A stretch of 64,000 nucleotides of DNA from Streptomyces sp. NBC_01214 (GCF_026340975.1 NZ_JAPEOS010000001.1:766501-830500); one strand, 5' to 3'; counted from the stretch's first letter, positions 32,097 to 40,704 are shown. Notes: generated by a model from the sequence alone, not told the origin. Numbers and translations: made by a program.

Positions 32097-32591
32097 TTAC
32101 TTGAGCTTGAGGTTGAAGGACCAGACGGCGAGCGGCTTGCCGGCCTCGTCGATCTGCAGGAACGCGAGCTTCTTCGAGGAGGGGGCCTCGCCCTGGCCGC
32201 CGGTCGCGAAGACGTCGGCCCCCGGGAAGCTGCGGTAGGTGTTCGAGGAGGGCTCGGTGATCGGCTGGCCGTCCAGGACCGCCGACCAGCGCTTGCCGTC
32301 CTCGACGATCTCCGGCTCGACCCCCAGGCGCAGGGTGTCGCCCCGGGCGTACTCGACGGTCTTGGGGTTCTTGAGGTTGGTGAGGCACTCCTGGACCTGG
32401 TCCATGGAGAGCTCCTTGCCGTCGTCGTTGTGGCAGGAGGCTTCGGCGGACACCGACGAGGTGCCGACCGTCACGGTCGCCAGCGGCGTCGGCTTCTCGC
32501 CACAGGCGGAGAGGAGGAGGAGGCCGGCGGACACGGCTCCGAGGGCCGCGACGCTGCGGCGGGCCCTACCCGAGAAAAGCGGTGCGGTCAT
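32097..32591 (-). CDS. DUF2771 lipoprotein
   Basis: A 164-residue lipoprotein. Residues 1-30 form a type II signal peptide with the lipobox LLSAC (Cys about 30), so it should be anchored on the outer face of the membrane. The DUF2771 domain follows, with one more Cys pair (SCHNDDGK and VQECLTNL) and strand-rich IDEAGKPLAVWSFNLKLK at the end. The domain has no known activity. It is 16 bases upstream of mqnB on the same strand, and the pair is common in Streptomyces, but a role in quinone metabolism is not established. Confidence 0.9.
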   Translation of the reverse strand: MTAPLFSGRARRSVAALGAVSAGLLLLSACGEKPTPLATVTVGTSSVSAEASCHNDDGKELSMDQVQECLTNLKNPKTVEYARGDTLRLGVEPEIVEDGKRWSAVLDGQPITEPSSNTYRSFPGADVFATGGQGEAPSSKKLAFLQIDEAGKPLAVWSFNLKLK

Positions 32592-32696
32592 GAGCCGAAG
32601 GCTATCGGGCCCCTGGGCTGCGCCGCTGCATGGGGTACCGGTGGCCTGCGGCGCGGCGAGATTCGGCTCCCGCCGGGTCGGCCAGGTGCGGCGCCG

Positions 32697-32850
32697 CTGC
32701 CGGGGGCGCTGCCCCCGGACCCCCGCGCCTCAAACTCCCCCAGCTACCGCTGGGAGGTGCCCCCTGGCGGGGCTGGATTGTCCAGCCCGCCCGGCGTTTG
32801 AGGGCACGGGCGCGAAGCGCACGTACGGGGTGCGGGGCGGAGCCCCGGCG
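32697..32850. repeat. Dispersed palindromic element, copy 4, with nested hairpin
   Basis: One arm (GCGCCTCAAAC...GGCGGGGCTGG) is interrupted at 32738-32765 by a second hairpin, CCCAGC-TACC-GCTGGG plus flanking GAGGTGCCCC. A facing copy (CCAGCCCGCCCGGCGTTTGAGG, split by a short spacer from the first) follows, and the block ends with GGGGCGGAGCCCC. It lies between two minus-strand genes. Confidence 0.8.
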
Positions 32851-32858
32851 GTGGCGCG

Positions 32859-34217
32859 CTAGGCGACCCGGGGGCGGGAGGCGCCTTGGTGGTGGCGGGG
32901 CGCCGTGGCGACGCCGCGCAGCGCCATCGTCGTGCCCAGGGCCACGATCGCCGCGGCCACCGACATCCCCAGTACCCCGTTCAGCGGCAGCACGATGCCG
33001 ATCGCGCCGCCCAGGACCCACGCCACCTGGAGCAGCGTTTCCGAACGCGCGAAGGCCGAGGTCCGCACCGCCTCCGGCACGTCCCGCTGGATCATCGCGT
33101 CCAGCGACAGCTTCGCCAGCGCCTGGCAGAAGCCCGCCGTCGCAGCCAGCACGGCCATGAACAGCGCGCTGAAGAACACCGCCGCGAGCACCGCCACGCC
33201 CAGGGTCAGGCACAGCACCGCCGCGATGATCGCCTCCGGCGCCCGCGCCCGCAGCCACGCCCCCACCGCCGTACCGCAGGCGTTGCCCACGCCCGCCGAG
33301 ACGCCCACGATGCCCAGCGACACCGCCGCGCTCTGCCCCGCCACGGGATGCTCGCGCAGCAGGAACGCCAGGAAGAAGATCAGGAACCCGGACAGCGCAC
33401 GCATCGAGGCGTTCGCCAGCAGCCCGCACAGCACCGAACGGCTGACCGTCCGCAGGCCCGGCCGCTTCGAGTGCGCCTCGTGCGTGGACAGCCGCGCCCG
33501 GCGCTCGCCCTTGGCCTCGTCCACCTTGTGCGGCAGCGTGAACGCCGCGAAGGTCCCCCACACGAAGATCACGCAGGCCCCGTACAGCGGCCACGGCGGC
33601 CCGATCAGATGCAGGGCGGCCCCCACCGGCGCCGCCGCGCCCGTCGCCAGCAGACCCGCCAACGTGACCCGGGAGTTCGCCTTGACGAGTGAGAATTTCG
33701 GCGGCAACAGCCGGGGCACCACCGCACTGCGGACCACCCCGTACGCCTTGGACGCCACCAGTACGCCCAGTGCCGCCGGATACAGCTCGATGCCCCCCGT
33801 GGCCACCGCACCCGACATCAGCAGCGCCAAGAGCGCGCGGGCCAGCATCGACGTCGCCATCGCCGCCCGCCGGCCGTGCGGCAGCCGGTCCAGCAGCGGA
33901 CCGATCACCGGGGCCAGCACGGTGAAGGGGGCCATCGTGATCGCCAGGTACAGGGCCACCCGGCTGCGCGCCTCGTCCGTGGGAACGGAGAAGAACACCG
34001 TCGACGCCAACGCCACCGTGATCATCACATCGCCGGCGCCGTTGATGGCGTGCAGCTCGATCAACTTGCCGAGGCCAGATTCCCCCGCCCCGTGCGCGTG
34101 CGTGGCCCGCCGGATCCCCCGCGCCGGAAGGTGCAGCGCACGCCCGACAGCCCGGCCGGCCCGCCTGGCCGGTCCCGAGCCGTCGTCGGACGACCGTACG
34201 GGTGCCACACTCGACAT
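32859..34217 (-). CDS. MFS transporter
   Basis: A 452-residue major facilitator protein with about 12 helices after a basic, Arg-rich N-terminal extension of 60 residues. LIELHAINGAGDVMITVALA starts helix 1; SRVALYLAITMAPFTVLAPV, IGPLLDRLPHGRRAAM (the conserved loop 2-3 motif) and TLGVAVLAAVFFSALFMAVL follow. The ATG at 34217 is preceded by GGTGGGG. It is divergent from the DUF3027 gene and conserved in this position in Streptomyces. The substrate is unknown; I would not call it a drug pump on this evidence. Confidence 0.87.
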   Translation of the reverse strand: MSSVAPVRSSDDGSGPARRAGRAVGRALHLPARGIRRATHAHGAGESGLGKLIELHAINGAGDVMITVALASTVFFSVPTDEARSRVALYLAITMAPFTVLAPVIGPLLDRLPHGRRAAMATSMLARALLALLMSGAVATGGIELYPAALGVLVASKAYGVVRSAVVPRLLPPKFSLVKANSRVTLAGLLATGAAAPVGAALHLIGPPWPLYGACVIFVWGTFAAFTLPHKVDEAKGERRARLSTHEAHSKRPGLRTVSRSVLCGLLANASMRALSGFLIFFLAFLLREHPVAGQSAAVSLGIVGVSAGVGNACGTAVGAWLRARAPEAIIAAVLCLTLGVAVLAAVFFSALFMAVLAATAGFCQALAKLSLDAMIQRDVPEAVRTSAFARSETLLQVAWVLGGAIGIVLPLNGVLGMSVAAAIVALGTTMALRGVATAPRHHQGASRPRVA

Positions 34218-34324
34218 AGTGCCCCACCCGGCCCTGCCGGGGCGCCTCCCGGCGCGTCGCGCGGCCGGTGGCTTGTCCGCGAATCGGACCTTGCATGTGT
34301 GCCCGAGGCTTAAGAGGAGGTAGC

Positions 34325-34549
34325 GTGCGTAGCGCGCCACCGGCGGATGCTCCTGGCCGCGCGCCTCTTCGTGATCCCGCAGAATGGGTTGCAGTGAGGT
34401 GCGCCCGGAGTCCGATCGGGTGCGGACGTCGACGCGGCCCTCTGGTCCGCTCCGCCCGTGCCCCGTACGGACAGCACCGACGGGTCGTTGTGGACGACAG
34501 TACGGACGGCGCACACGTGAGACGGCGTAGGAGAGAACGAGACCAGTGA
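34325..34549 (+). CDS. Possible short basic ORF coupled to DUF3027 gene
   Basis: GAGGAGG (34314-34320) stands four bases before a GTG that opens a 74-codon frame (VRSAPPADAPGRAPLRDPAE...). It ends with a very basic stretch (HVRRRRRERDQ), and its TGA overlaps the GTG of the DUF3027 gene (GTGA). The strong ribosome-binding site and the overlap argue for translation; the composition is Arg-rich and unlike a folded protein. It may be a leader peptide or only fortuitous. Confidence 0.35.
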   Translation: MRSAPPADAPGRAPLRDPAEWVAVRCARSPIGCGRRRGPLVRSARAPYGQHRRVVVDDSTDGAHVRRRRRERDQ

Positions 34550-35466
34550 GTGCTGCGACGCGAAGCCGTACCCCGCGTACCCCCGACCGCCTCTGCGTCG
34601 AGGCGGTAGAACTCGCCCGCGCGGCGGCCGAGGAGGCCGCCTTCCCCGGAGTGGTCGGCGCGCACGTCTCCGCCGTGGCGGAGGGCGACCGCGTCGTCAC
34701 CCACTTCTTCGAGTCCAAGGAGCCGGGCTACCGCGGCTGGCGCTGGGCCGTCACCGTGACCCGCGCCTCCCGCGCGAAGAACGTCACCCTCGACGAAACG
34801 GTGCTGCTGCCCGGCGACGACGCGCTGCTGGCCCCCGAGTGGGTGCCGTGGAGCGAGCGGCTGCGCCCCGGCGACATGGGCCCCGGCGACCTGCTGCCCA
34901 CCGACGCCGAGGACCTGCGCCTGGAGCCGGGCTGGTCGGGCGAGGACGCCCCGCCGCCGAACTCGGTGGTCTCCACCGAGATGGCCGAACTGGTCGAGGC
35001 CGAGGACGCCGACGTCACCGACCGCGCGGTGGTCCCCGTACGCGGCTCCATCACCTCGGTCGCCGAGGAACTGGGCATGCGCCGGGCGCGCGTGCTCTCG
35101 CGGTACGGGCTGCACACCGCCGCCGACCGTTGGGACGAGTCCTTCGGCGCCAAGACCCCGATGGCGCAGGCCGCGCCCGCGTCCTGCGTCTCCTGCGGCT
35201 TCCTCGTCGCCATCGGCGGCTCGCTCGGCCAGGCCTTCGGCGTCTGCGCGAACGAGTTCAGCCCGGCCGACGGCCGTCTGGTGTCGCTGTCCTACGGCTG
35301 CGGCGGCCACTCGGAGGCCGCGGTCATGCCGGCGCCGCTGCGGCCGCCGCCGCCCGTGCTCGACTCGATGGCCTCGGACGAGTTCACCTTGCGACCGGCC
35401 CCCGACACCGGCTCGGTCCCGGTCTCGGAGTCGGACCTGCCGGCCGCGGACCTCGGCCACTCGTAG
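34546..35466 (+). CDS. DUF3027 domain-containing protein
   Basis: A 306-residue soluble protein with the actinobacterial DUF3027 domain across residues 15-240: YRGWRWAVTVTRASRAKNVT, LLPGDDALLAPEWVPWSERL and PGDLLPTDAEDLRL are hallmarks. A CVSCGF and a later SYGCGGHSE contain three Cys and a His that could bind zinc. The GTG has GGAGA about 14 bases upstream and overlaps the stop of a short upstream frame. The biochemical function is unknown; its conservation across actinobacteria suggests a core role. Confidence 0.9.
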   Translation: MSAATRSRTPRTPDRLCVEAVELARAAAEEAAFPGVVGAHVSAVAEGDRVVTHFFESKEPGYRGWRWAVTVTRASRAKNVTLDETVLLPGDDALLAPEWVPWSERLRPGDMGPGDLLPTDAEDLRLEPGWSGEDAPPPNSVVSTEMAELVEAEDADVTDRAVVPVRGSITSVAEELGMRRARVLSRYGLHTAADRWDESFGAKTPMAQAAPASCVSCGFLVAIGGSLGQAFGVCANEFSPADGRLVSLSYGCGGHSEAAVMPAPLRPPPPVLDSMASDEFTLRPAPDTGSVPVSESDLPAADLGHS

Positions 35467-35524
35467 CCCGCTCGACAAGCCCCGCTCGGCTCCGTCCGGC
35501 AGCCGTGCGGCGTACCCTCGCCCC

Positions 35525-35755
35525 ATGGGGGACACGGGCGCCGACGCGGACATGGTGGGACTGACCGGCCGGGTGACCGGGACGGTCGGCCCGGGGCTGG
35601 TGGGCGAGGTCATCGTACGGATCCGGGGCGGGGCGGAGCACTTCCTCGCCCACCCGGTCACGGGGACCGGCCGGCTCGCCGTCGGGACGGTGGTGACGGT
35701 GGTCGAGTACCTGCCCCCGCGCACGGTGTACGTGATGGCCGCCTACGACAACTGA
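35525..35755 (+). CDS. NfeD-like small OB-fold protein (76 aa)
   Basis: A 76-residue protein whose pattern (GLTGRVTGTVGPGLVGEVIV, GTVVTVVEYLPPRTVYVM) is that of the soluble OB-fold domain of NfeD. It has no membrane segment of its own. NfeD proteins pair with flotillins, and here a flotillin gene starts 127 bases downstream on the same strand, so the two likely act together on membrane microdomains. The ATG is given by the frame; I see no strong ribosome-binding site. Confidence 0.75.
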   Translation: MGDTGADADMVGLTGRVTGTVGPGLVGEVIVRIRGGAEHFLAHPVTGTGRLAVGTVVTVVEYLPPRTVYVMAAYDN

Positions 35756-35882
35756 CGCCCCGTCCCACCTGTACGTATCAGGATGGCGACAAGACGCGGC
35801 CCGCATCTTCCGGCGGGGCCGCGGCAGGCGCAGACTCGGCCTCGTCGGTGCCGAACGGCACCGCGCTAAGGGGGCGTTGCCG

Positions 35883-37340
35883 ATGGCTATCGGCGTCGTG
35901 GCGGGAATCGTTCTCGTCGCAATCGTGGCTCTGATCGGCCTGTTCAAGCTCATGTGGCGGGTGGCCGAACCGAACGAGGCACTCGTCATCTCCGGCTCCA
36001 CGCACAAGACCGAGGGCCTCGGGCAGGGCATGGGGTTCCGGATCGTCACCGGGCGGGGGACGCTCGTGCTCCCGGGCGTGCAGGCGGTACGCAAACTGTC
36101 CTTGGACCTCAACGAGACGCAGCTGTCCGTGGACTGCGTCACCCACCAGGGCATCCCGCTGCGGGTGAAGGGCGTCGTCATCTTCAAGGTCGGTGACGAC
36201 CTCGTGTCGATCGCCAACGCGGCCCGTCGTTTCCTGGACCAGCAGAAGATGATGCCCGAGCGCGTGCACATCGTCTTCGCGGGCCACCTGCGGTCCATCG
36301 TGGGCGGGTTGACGGTCGAGGACATGATCCGCGACCGGGAGAAGCTGACGGGCCAGACCCGGATGGCCTGCGGTACCGAGATGGAGAAGCTCGGCCTGAT
36401 CGTCGACTCGCTGCAGATCCACGAGATCGAGGACCCGACCGGCTACATCAAGAACCTGGCGATGCCGCACGCGGCGGCCGTACAGCGGGACGCGCGGATC
36501 GCGCAGGCCGAGGCGAACCGGCTGGCCACGGAGGCCGAGCAGGCCGCCTTCGCCCGGATGGCCGAGGCGACGCGGGACAGCGAGATCCTCCAGGCCGGCT
36601 ACCAGGCCGAGCGGGACAAGGCGGCGGCGACGGCCCGCCAGGCGGGCCCGCTGTCGGAGGCGGCAGCCCGCCAGGAGGTCGTCGTCCAGGAGACCCGGGT
36701 CGCGGAGCTCGAGGCGCACCGGCGCGAGCAGCAACTGCAGGCGGACGTGCGCAAACCGGCGGACGCGGCGGCGTACGAGACCCGCACCCGGGCCGAGGCC
36801 GAGCGCGACGCGCGGATCTCCGCGGCGCAGGCGAAGGCGCGCGAGACGGAGCTCGCGGCGGCCGCCGAGGCGACGCGGGTGACGACGGCGGCGACCGCCG
36901 ACGCGCAGGCCGTGGAGGCGCGGGGCATCGCGTCGGCGAAGGCCACGCGGGCGACCGGTGAGGCGGAGGCCGCGGCCACGCAGGCGCGGGGCCTGGCGGA
37001 GGCGGAGTCGGCGAAGGCCCGCGGTCTCGCCGAGGCGGAAGCGATCAAGGCGCGGGCCGCCGCGCTGGCGGAGAACCAGGAGGCGGTCGTCGCGCAGCAG
37101 CTGGCCGAGAACTGGCCGGCGATCGTGGAGGCGGGCGCGGGGGCCTTCGGGAACGTGGAGCACATGGTCCTGCTGAACGGGGCCGAGGGCATGTCGGAGA
37201 TGTTCGCGAAGGCGCTCACGATGGGCGGTACGGGTCTGGGCGTGGCCCGCCAACTCCTGGCCACGATGGGCCAGACCCCGCCGCCGGCCACCACGCCCCC
37301 GGCGCCGGTGAACGGCCGCATCCCGATCCACGAGGAGTAA
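35883..37340 (+). CDS. Flotillin-like SPFH-domain protein
   Basis: A 485-residue flotillin. One N-terminal membrane helix (IGVVAGIVLVAIVALIGLFK) is followed by the SPFH/band 7 domain (about 30-200; LSVDCVTHQGIPLRVKGVVI, RFLDQQKMMPERVHIVFAGH). A long Ala/Glu-rich coiled coil (210-420) carries many AEAE and ARGLAEAE repeats, and a conserved C-terminal domain ends the protein. Flotillins oligomerise at membrane microdomains and influence secretion, signalling and envelope stress. AGGGGG precedes the ATG at 35883 by about nine bases. The NfeD-like gene upstream supports the call. Confidence 0.93.
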   Translation: MAIGVVAGIVLVAIVALIGLFKLMWRVAEPNEALVISGSTHKTEGLGQGMGFRIVTGRGTLVLPGVQAVRKLSLDLNETQLSVDCVTHQGIPLRVKGVVIFKVGDDLVSIANAARRFLDQQKMMPERVHIVFAGHLRSIVGGLTVEDMIRDREKLTGQTRMACGTEMEKLGLIVDSLQIHEIEDPTGYIKNLAMPHAAAVQRDARIAQAEANRLATEAEQAAFARMAEATRDSEILQAGYQAERDKAAATARQAGPLSEAAARQEVVVQETRVAELEAHRREQQLQADVRKPADAAAYETRTRAEAERDARISAAQAKARETELAAAAEATRVTTAATADAQAVEARGIASAKATRATGEAEAAATQARGLAEAESAKARGLAEAEAIKARAAALAENQEAVVAQQLAENWPAIVEAGAGAFGNVEHMVLLNGAEGMSEMFAKALTMGGTGLGVARQLLATMGQTPPPATTPPAPVNGRIPIHEE

Positions 37341-37371
37341 CCGACCCCATCCGGCTCCGCCGATTCAGCCC

Positions 37372-37530
37372 CCCCGGGCACATTCAGCCCCTCCGGCGTT
37401 TGAGGAGCGGGGGCTCGGGGGCAGCGCCCCCGCAACGGCGCCGCACCCGGAACGAGGTGGTTCGGCGCCCGCGCCGTTGCCGGGGCTCCGCCCCGGTCCC
37501 CGCTCCCCAAACGCCGGAGGGGCTGGATTG
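37372..37530. repeat. Dispersed palindromic element, copy 5 (inverted pair flanking a spacer)
   Basis: An element reading CAGCCCCTCCGGCGTTTGAGG (37386-37406, one base split) faces its inverse CCCCAAACGCCGGAGGGGCTG near 37505-37525, each with its own G/C hairpin (GGGGGCAGCGCCCCC; GGGGCTCCGCCCC). The two enclose about 60 bases holding GGCGCCGC...GCGCCGTTGCC. The whole fills the gap between flotillin and the convergent propeller gene; further C/G-rich GGAGCCGGA repeats continue to about 37640. Nothing else is seen there. Confidence 0.8.
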
Positions 37531-37641
37531 GCCCGGCGAAGCCGGATCGGCACGCCGGGGCCGGGTTGGGTCGGCGGAGCCGGAGGGGGCGGGCGGAGCC
37601 GGATGGGTCCGGCGGGGTCGGATGGGGTGGCGGGGGCTGGG

Positions 37642-38652
37642 TCAGCCGCGGCGGCGGAGGAGGCGTTTGGCGCCGAGGACGAGGATCAGGCCGCCCGCCA
37701 GGACGAGGGCCCCCTTGCCGAAGCTGCCCGTCGGCTCCGACGCGGGGGCCGCCCCCGACGGGGCGCCCGGCTGCGGTGACGCCGAAGCCGAGGCGGCCGC
37801 GGCGGACACCGGGATCGCGATGACCCGGCTGCCCTCGCCCTCCGCGCCGAACATCAGCGTGGAGCCGTCCGGCGTGTACGTCACCGACTCCGCCTGCCCC
37901 TGCCACGGCGCGTCCACCCGCTCGCCCTCGCCCACCGGCAGGCCGTCCTTCCACGGGTAGGTGCGGGCCGTGAAGTAGCCCCGCAACGTCAGTCGGGTGC
38001 CGTCGGGGGAGAACGCCCCGTCCGTCACCCACGGCACGGCGGCGACCCGCCGGAACACGTTCGTGCCGCCCGTCGTCAGCTCCGCGGGGCCCTCGTACAG
38101 GCCGCCCTTGTTCTCGTCCTTGCTCGCGATGTAGACGCGTCCCGTCACCGGATGGACCATCAGGGCCTCCGCGTTGCGCGCCCCGTCCGCGTACTTCACC
38201 GTGAACTGCGTCGCCTCGACCGTGACGTCACCCAGTTGCTTCGGTTCCGGGAAGCGGTAGATCCACACGTGGTCCCAGGTGCCGTTGCGGTTGTCGCCGA
38301 TGTCCCCCACGTAGAGCTGCCCGTCCGGGCCCAGCGAGATCGCCTCGACGTCGCGCGGCGTGCCGATCCCCTTCAGCGTCACGCGGGCCACCGTCCTGCC
38401 CGACGCCGAGTCCACCGCGTAGATGTACGGGCCGTCGTCGCTGTCGTTGTGCGTCCAGTACACGCCCGGGTGGATCCGGCTGGCGGCCAGGCCGCTCGAC
38501 TCCTTGATCCGCGGGTCGGAGATGGTGAAGGAGGACGTGGCGGGGGTCTCCGCCGCGAGGGCCGGGCCCGGCAGCACGGCGAGTGCGGCGGCGACGGCGG
38601 CGGTGGTGGCAACGGCGGCGGACGCGGCGGCGGACGGCATGGGCAGGCGCAT
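37642..38652 (-). CDS. Secreted, membrane-anchored beta-propeller protein
   Basis: A 336-residue precursor. The signal peptide (AVATTAAVAAALAVLPGPAL, cleaved near ALA-AE) is followed by a beta-propeller-like domain (about 40-285) with strand repeats such as GVYWTHNDSDDGPYIYAVDS, DVEAISLGPDGQLYVGDIG and SVTYTPDGSTLMFGAEGEG. A Ser/Ala/Pro-rich stalk leads to a C-terminal helix (GALVLAGGLILVLGAKRLL) and RRRG tail, which would anchor it outside the membrane. No sortase LPxTG is present. Function unknown; esterase-like or binding propellers are possible. Confidence 0.85.
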   Translation of the reverse strand: MRLPMPSAAASAAVATTAAVAAALAVLPGPALAAETPATSSFTISDPRIKESSGLAASRIHPGVYWTHNDSDDGPYIYAVDSASGRTVARVTLKGIGTPRDVEAISLGPDGQLYVGDIGDNRNGTWDHVWIYRFPEPKQLGDVTVEATQFTVKYADGARNAEALMVHPVTGRVYIASKDENKGGLYEGPAELTTGGTNVFRRVAAVPWVTDGAFSPDGTRLTLRGYFTARTYPWKDGLPVGEGERVDAPWQGQAESVTYTPDGSTLMFGAEGEGSRVIAIPVSAAAASASASPQPGAPSGAAPASEPTGSFGKGALVLAGGLILVLGAKRLLRRRG

Positions 38653-38728
38653 TCCCCCAGCCTGCCAGTACGTGCCGCGTGTCCGGCGTCACAGGGGTTT
38701 CTGTCGCGCGATCCGCGATGATGACCGG

Positions 38729-39421
38729 ATGCGTTTCATGTTCGTCGGCGACTCCATGACCATCGGACGCGCCGGCGACTACACCTGGCGCTACCGGATG
38801 TGGCAGCACCTCAGCTCGACCTTCGGCGGCCCCTACCGGATCGTCGGTCCGCGCTGCGAGCTGTACGACACCGTCGCCGACACGCCCAGCAGCCACGCGT
38901 ACGCCGACCCTTGCTTCCCGGAGCCCGCCCGCCGCCACCTGGCCGGCTGGGGCGAGGGCTGGCAGCACATGGCCCCCCTCATAGGTCCCGCGGTCGCCGA
39001 CACCGGCGCCGACGTCCTGCTGGTCTCCCTGGGCCTGATCGACCTCGGCTTCTACACCGACGCCGAGCAGACCGCCGCCAACGTCCGCCGGTTCGTCGCC
39101 GGGGCCCGCGCCGCCCGCCCCGACGTCCGCATGGTGCTGCTGCCGGTCATCCCGAACAGCCGGGCCGAGGAGGACGCCCCCTTCGAGGCCGAGGTGGCCC
39201 GCTTCAACGAGCTCCTCGCGAAGGCGGTCGCCGACCTGACGACCGATGCCTCGCCGATCGTGCTGGCGGCGCGCCCGGACGCGTACGACATCCACCGCGA
39301 CACCTACGACGGCACTCACCCGAACGCCTCGGGCGAGCACCGGCTGGCGGGCGAGTTCGCGGCCGTCCTGCACCAGGCATGGGGGATCGGCGGTCCCTAC
39401 CGGCCCGCTCAGGGGCTGTAA
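38729..39421 (+). CDS. SGNH/GDSL-family hydrolase
   Basis: A 230-residue esterase/lipase-type hydrolase. Block I MRFMFVGDSMTIGRAG holds the nucleophile Ser9; the late block DGTHPNASGEHRLAGEF supplies the Asp and His of the catalytic triad, and the middle block LVSLGLIDLGF stands where the oxyanion Gly/Asn usually lies. No signal peptide, so it is probably intracellular. The ATG at 38729 lies in the frame that runs upstream over the divergent propeller gene. Substrate unknown; family members cleave acyl groups from sugars or lipids. Confidence 0.88.
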   Translation: MRFMFVGDSMTIGRAGDYTWRYRMWQHLSSTFGGPYRIVGPRCELYDTVADTPSSHAYADPCFPEPARRHLAGWGEGWQHMAPLIGPAVADTGADVLLVSLGLIDLGFYTDAEQTAANVRRFVAGARAARPDVRMVLLPVIPNSRAEEDAPFEAEVARFNELLAKAVADLTTDASPIVLAARPDAYDIHRDTYDGTHPNASGEHRLAGEFAAVLHQAWGIGGPYRPAQGL

Positions 39422-39441
39422 CGCGCCCTTCACGACGGGGT

Positions 39442-39470
39442 CTTGCTTCGAGCGCACTCGAAGCAGTGGG
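39442..39470 (+). promoter_or_regulatory. Palindrome resembling a MerR-family operator
   Basis: TGCTTCGAG-N4-CTCGAAGCA (39444-39465) is a perfect 9-bp inverted repeat beginning within TTGCTT, a possible -35. It sits just upstream of the aldo/keto reductase fragment. The matching promoter region of the intact reductase gene (near 40720-40740) keeps only the CTCGAAGCAG half. No MerR gene lies nearby. Confidence 0.5.
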
Positions 39471-39620
39471 CTTGGGTCCCAGACGTACACGCAGCTCGGA
39501 CGCACCGGCCTCAAGGTCAGCCGACTCGTGCTCGGCACCATGAACTTCGGCCCCCAGAGCGGGGAGCCCGAAAGTCACTCGATCATGGACTCCGCCCTCG
39601 ACCCGGGCATCAACTTCTTC
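39457..39620 (+). repeat. Inverted repeat partner of the aldo/keto reductase 5' region
   Basis: From CTCGAAGCAG through the first roughly 50 codons, this stretch is closely similar to the reverse complement of about 40553-40733 (promoter and 5' end of the intact reductase gene). Identity is highest over the first 90 bases (TACACGCAGCTCGGACGCAC is shared exactly). Confidence 0.85.
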
Positions 39621-39653
39621 GACAGCCAAGCAGGCATTGCAACGCCAGCTTGA
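39486..39653 (+). pseudogene. Aldo/keto reductase N-terminal fragment
   Basis: Reads YTQLGRTGLKVSRLVLGTMN, FGPQSGEPESHSIMDSALDP, GINFFD and then leaves the family and stops. The corresponding start codon is lost: CCCAGACGTACAC here against CCCATGAAGTACAC in the intact gene. It is the 5' end of a second reductase gene in opposite orientation to the intact copy. Confidence 0.8.
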
Positions 39654-39714
39654 GCAGGAGGTGGTCGCCGCCCGGAGCGAAGGGACGACGACCACCGTAC
39701 GTGCGGCTACCTGA

Positions 39715-40704
39715 TCACCAGGCGAAAGCCTCCGGGGACGGTCCCGGCCCGGGGAAGATCTCGTCCAGTCCGGTCAGCACCTCCTCGCTCAGCTCCAGCT
39801 CCAGCGCGCGCAGGGCGCTGTCGAGCTGTTCGGCGGTGCGCGGGCCGACGATGGGGCCCGTCACGCCCGGCCGCGTGAGCAGCCAGGCCAGGGCGGTTTC
39901 GCCGGGCTCCAGTCCGTGCTTCTCCAGCAGGTCCTCGTACGCCTGGATCTGCGCGCGTACCGTGCTGTTGGCCAGCGCGTCCGCTGCCCGCCCGGAGGCC
40001 CGGCGGCCGCCCTCGACCTCCTTCTTGATGACCCCGCCGAGCACGCCGCCGTGCAGCGGGGACCACGGGATGACCCCGAGGCCGTACTCCTGGGCAGCCG
40101 GGATGACCTCCATCTCGGCCCGCCGCTCGGCGAGGTTGTAGAGGCACTGCTCGCTGACCAGGCCGACCATCCCGCGCCGGGCGGCCGTCTCGTTGGCCTG
40201 GGCGATCTTGTAGCCGGGGAAGTTGGAGGAGCCCGCGTAGAGGATCTTGCCCTGCTGGATGAGGACGTCAACGGCCTGCCAGATCTCCTCGAAGGGGGTC
40301 CGGCGGTCGATGTGGTGGAACTGGTACAGGTCGATGTGGTCGGTCTGGAGCCGCTTGAGGCTGGCTTCGACGGCCCGGCGGATGTTCAGCGCCGACAGCC
40401 GGTCCTCGTTCGGCCAGGTCTCGCCCTCGCGGGACATGGAGCCGTAGACCTTGGTGGCCAGGACCGTCTTCTCGCGCCGGCCACCGCCCTGGGCGAACCA
40501 GGTGCCGATGATCTCCTCGGTGCGGCCCTTGTTCTCACCCCACCCGTACACATTGGCCGTGTCCACGAAGTTCAGACCCGCGTCGAGCGCGGCATCCAGG
40601 ATTCCGTGGCTGGTCGGTTCGTCTGTTTGCGGACCGAAGTTCATCGTGCCGAGTACAAGTCGGCTGACCTTGAGTCCGGTGCGTCCGAGCTGCGTGTACT
40701 TCAT
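39715..40704 (-). CDS. Aldo/keto reductase
   Basis: A 329-residue NADPH-dependent (beta/alpha)8-barrel oxidoreductase that reduces carbonyls. The catalytic tetrad is intact: Asp and Tyr in VDTANVYGWG, Lys in VLATKVYGSM, His in YQFHHIDRRTP. The cofactor end is conserved (LLTRPGVTGPIVGPRTAEQL). It belongs to the bacterial YdjG/AKR12-like group often near MerR-type regulators. The ATG at 40704 matches the point where the inverted copy has lost its start. The gene sits between the N- and C-terminal fragments of a second copy on the other strand. Confidence 0.93.
   Translation of the reverse strand: MKYTQLGRTGLKVSRLVLGTMNFGPQTDEPTSHGILDAALDAGLNFVDTANVYGWGENKGRTEEIIGTWFAQGGGRREKTVLATKVYGSMSREGETWPNEDRLSALNIRRAVEASLKRLQTDHIDLYQFHHIDRRTPFEEIWQAVDVLIQQGKILYAGSSNFPGYKIAQANETAARRGMVGLVSEQCLYNLAERRAEMEVIPAAQEYGLGVIPWSPLHGGVLGGVIKKEVEGGRRASGRAADALANSTVRAQIQAYEDLLEKHGLEPGETALAWLLTRPGVTGPIVGPRTAEQLDSALRALELELSEEVLTGLDEIFPGPGPSPEAFAW

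Noticed and set aside
37530..37641. Possible minisatellite gene between flotillin and the propeller gene
   Set aside because: The GGAGCCGGA-type repeats do not keep a frame and have no ribosome-binding site; treated as repeat DNA.
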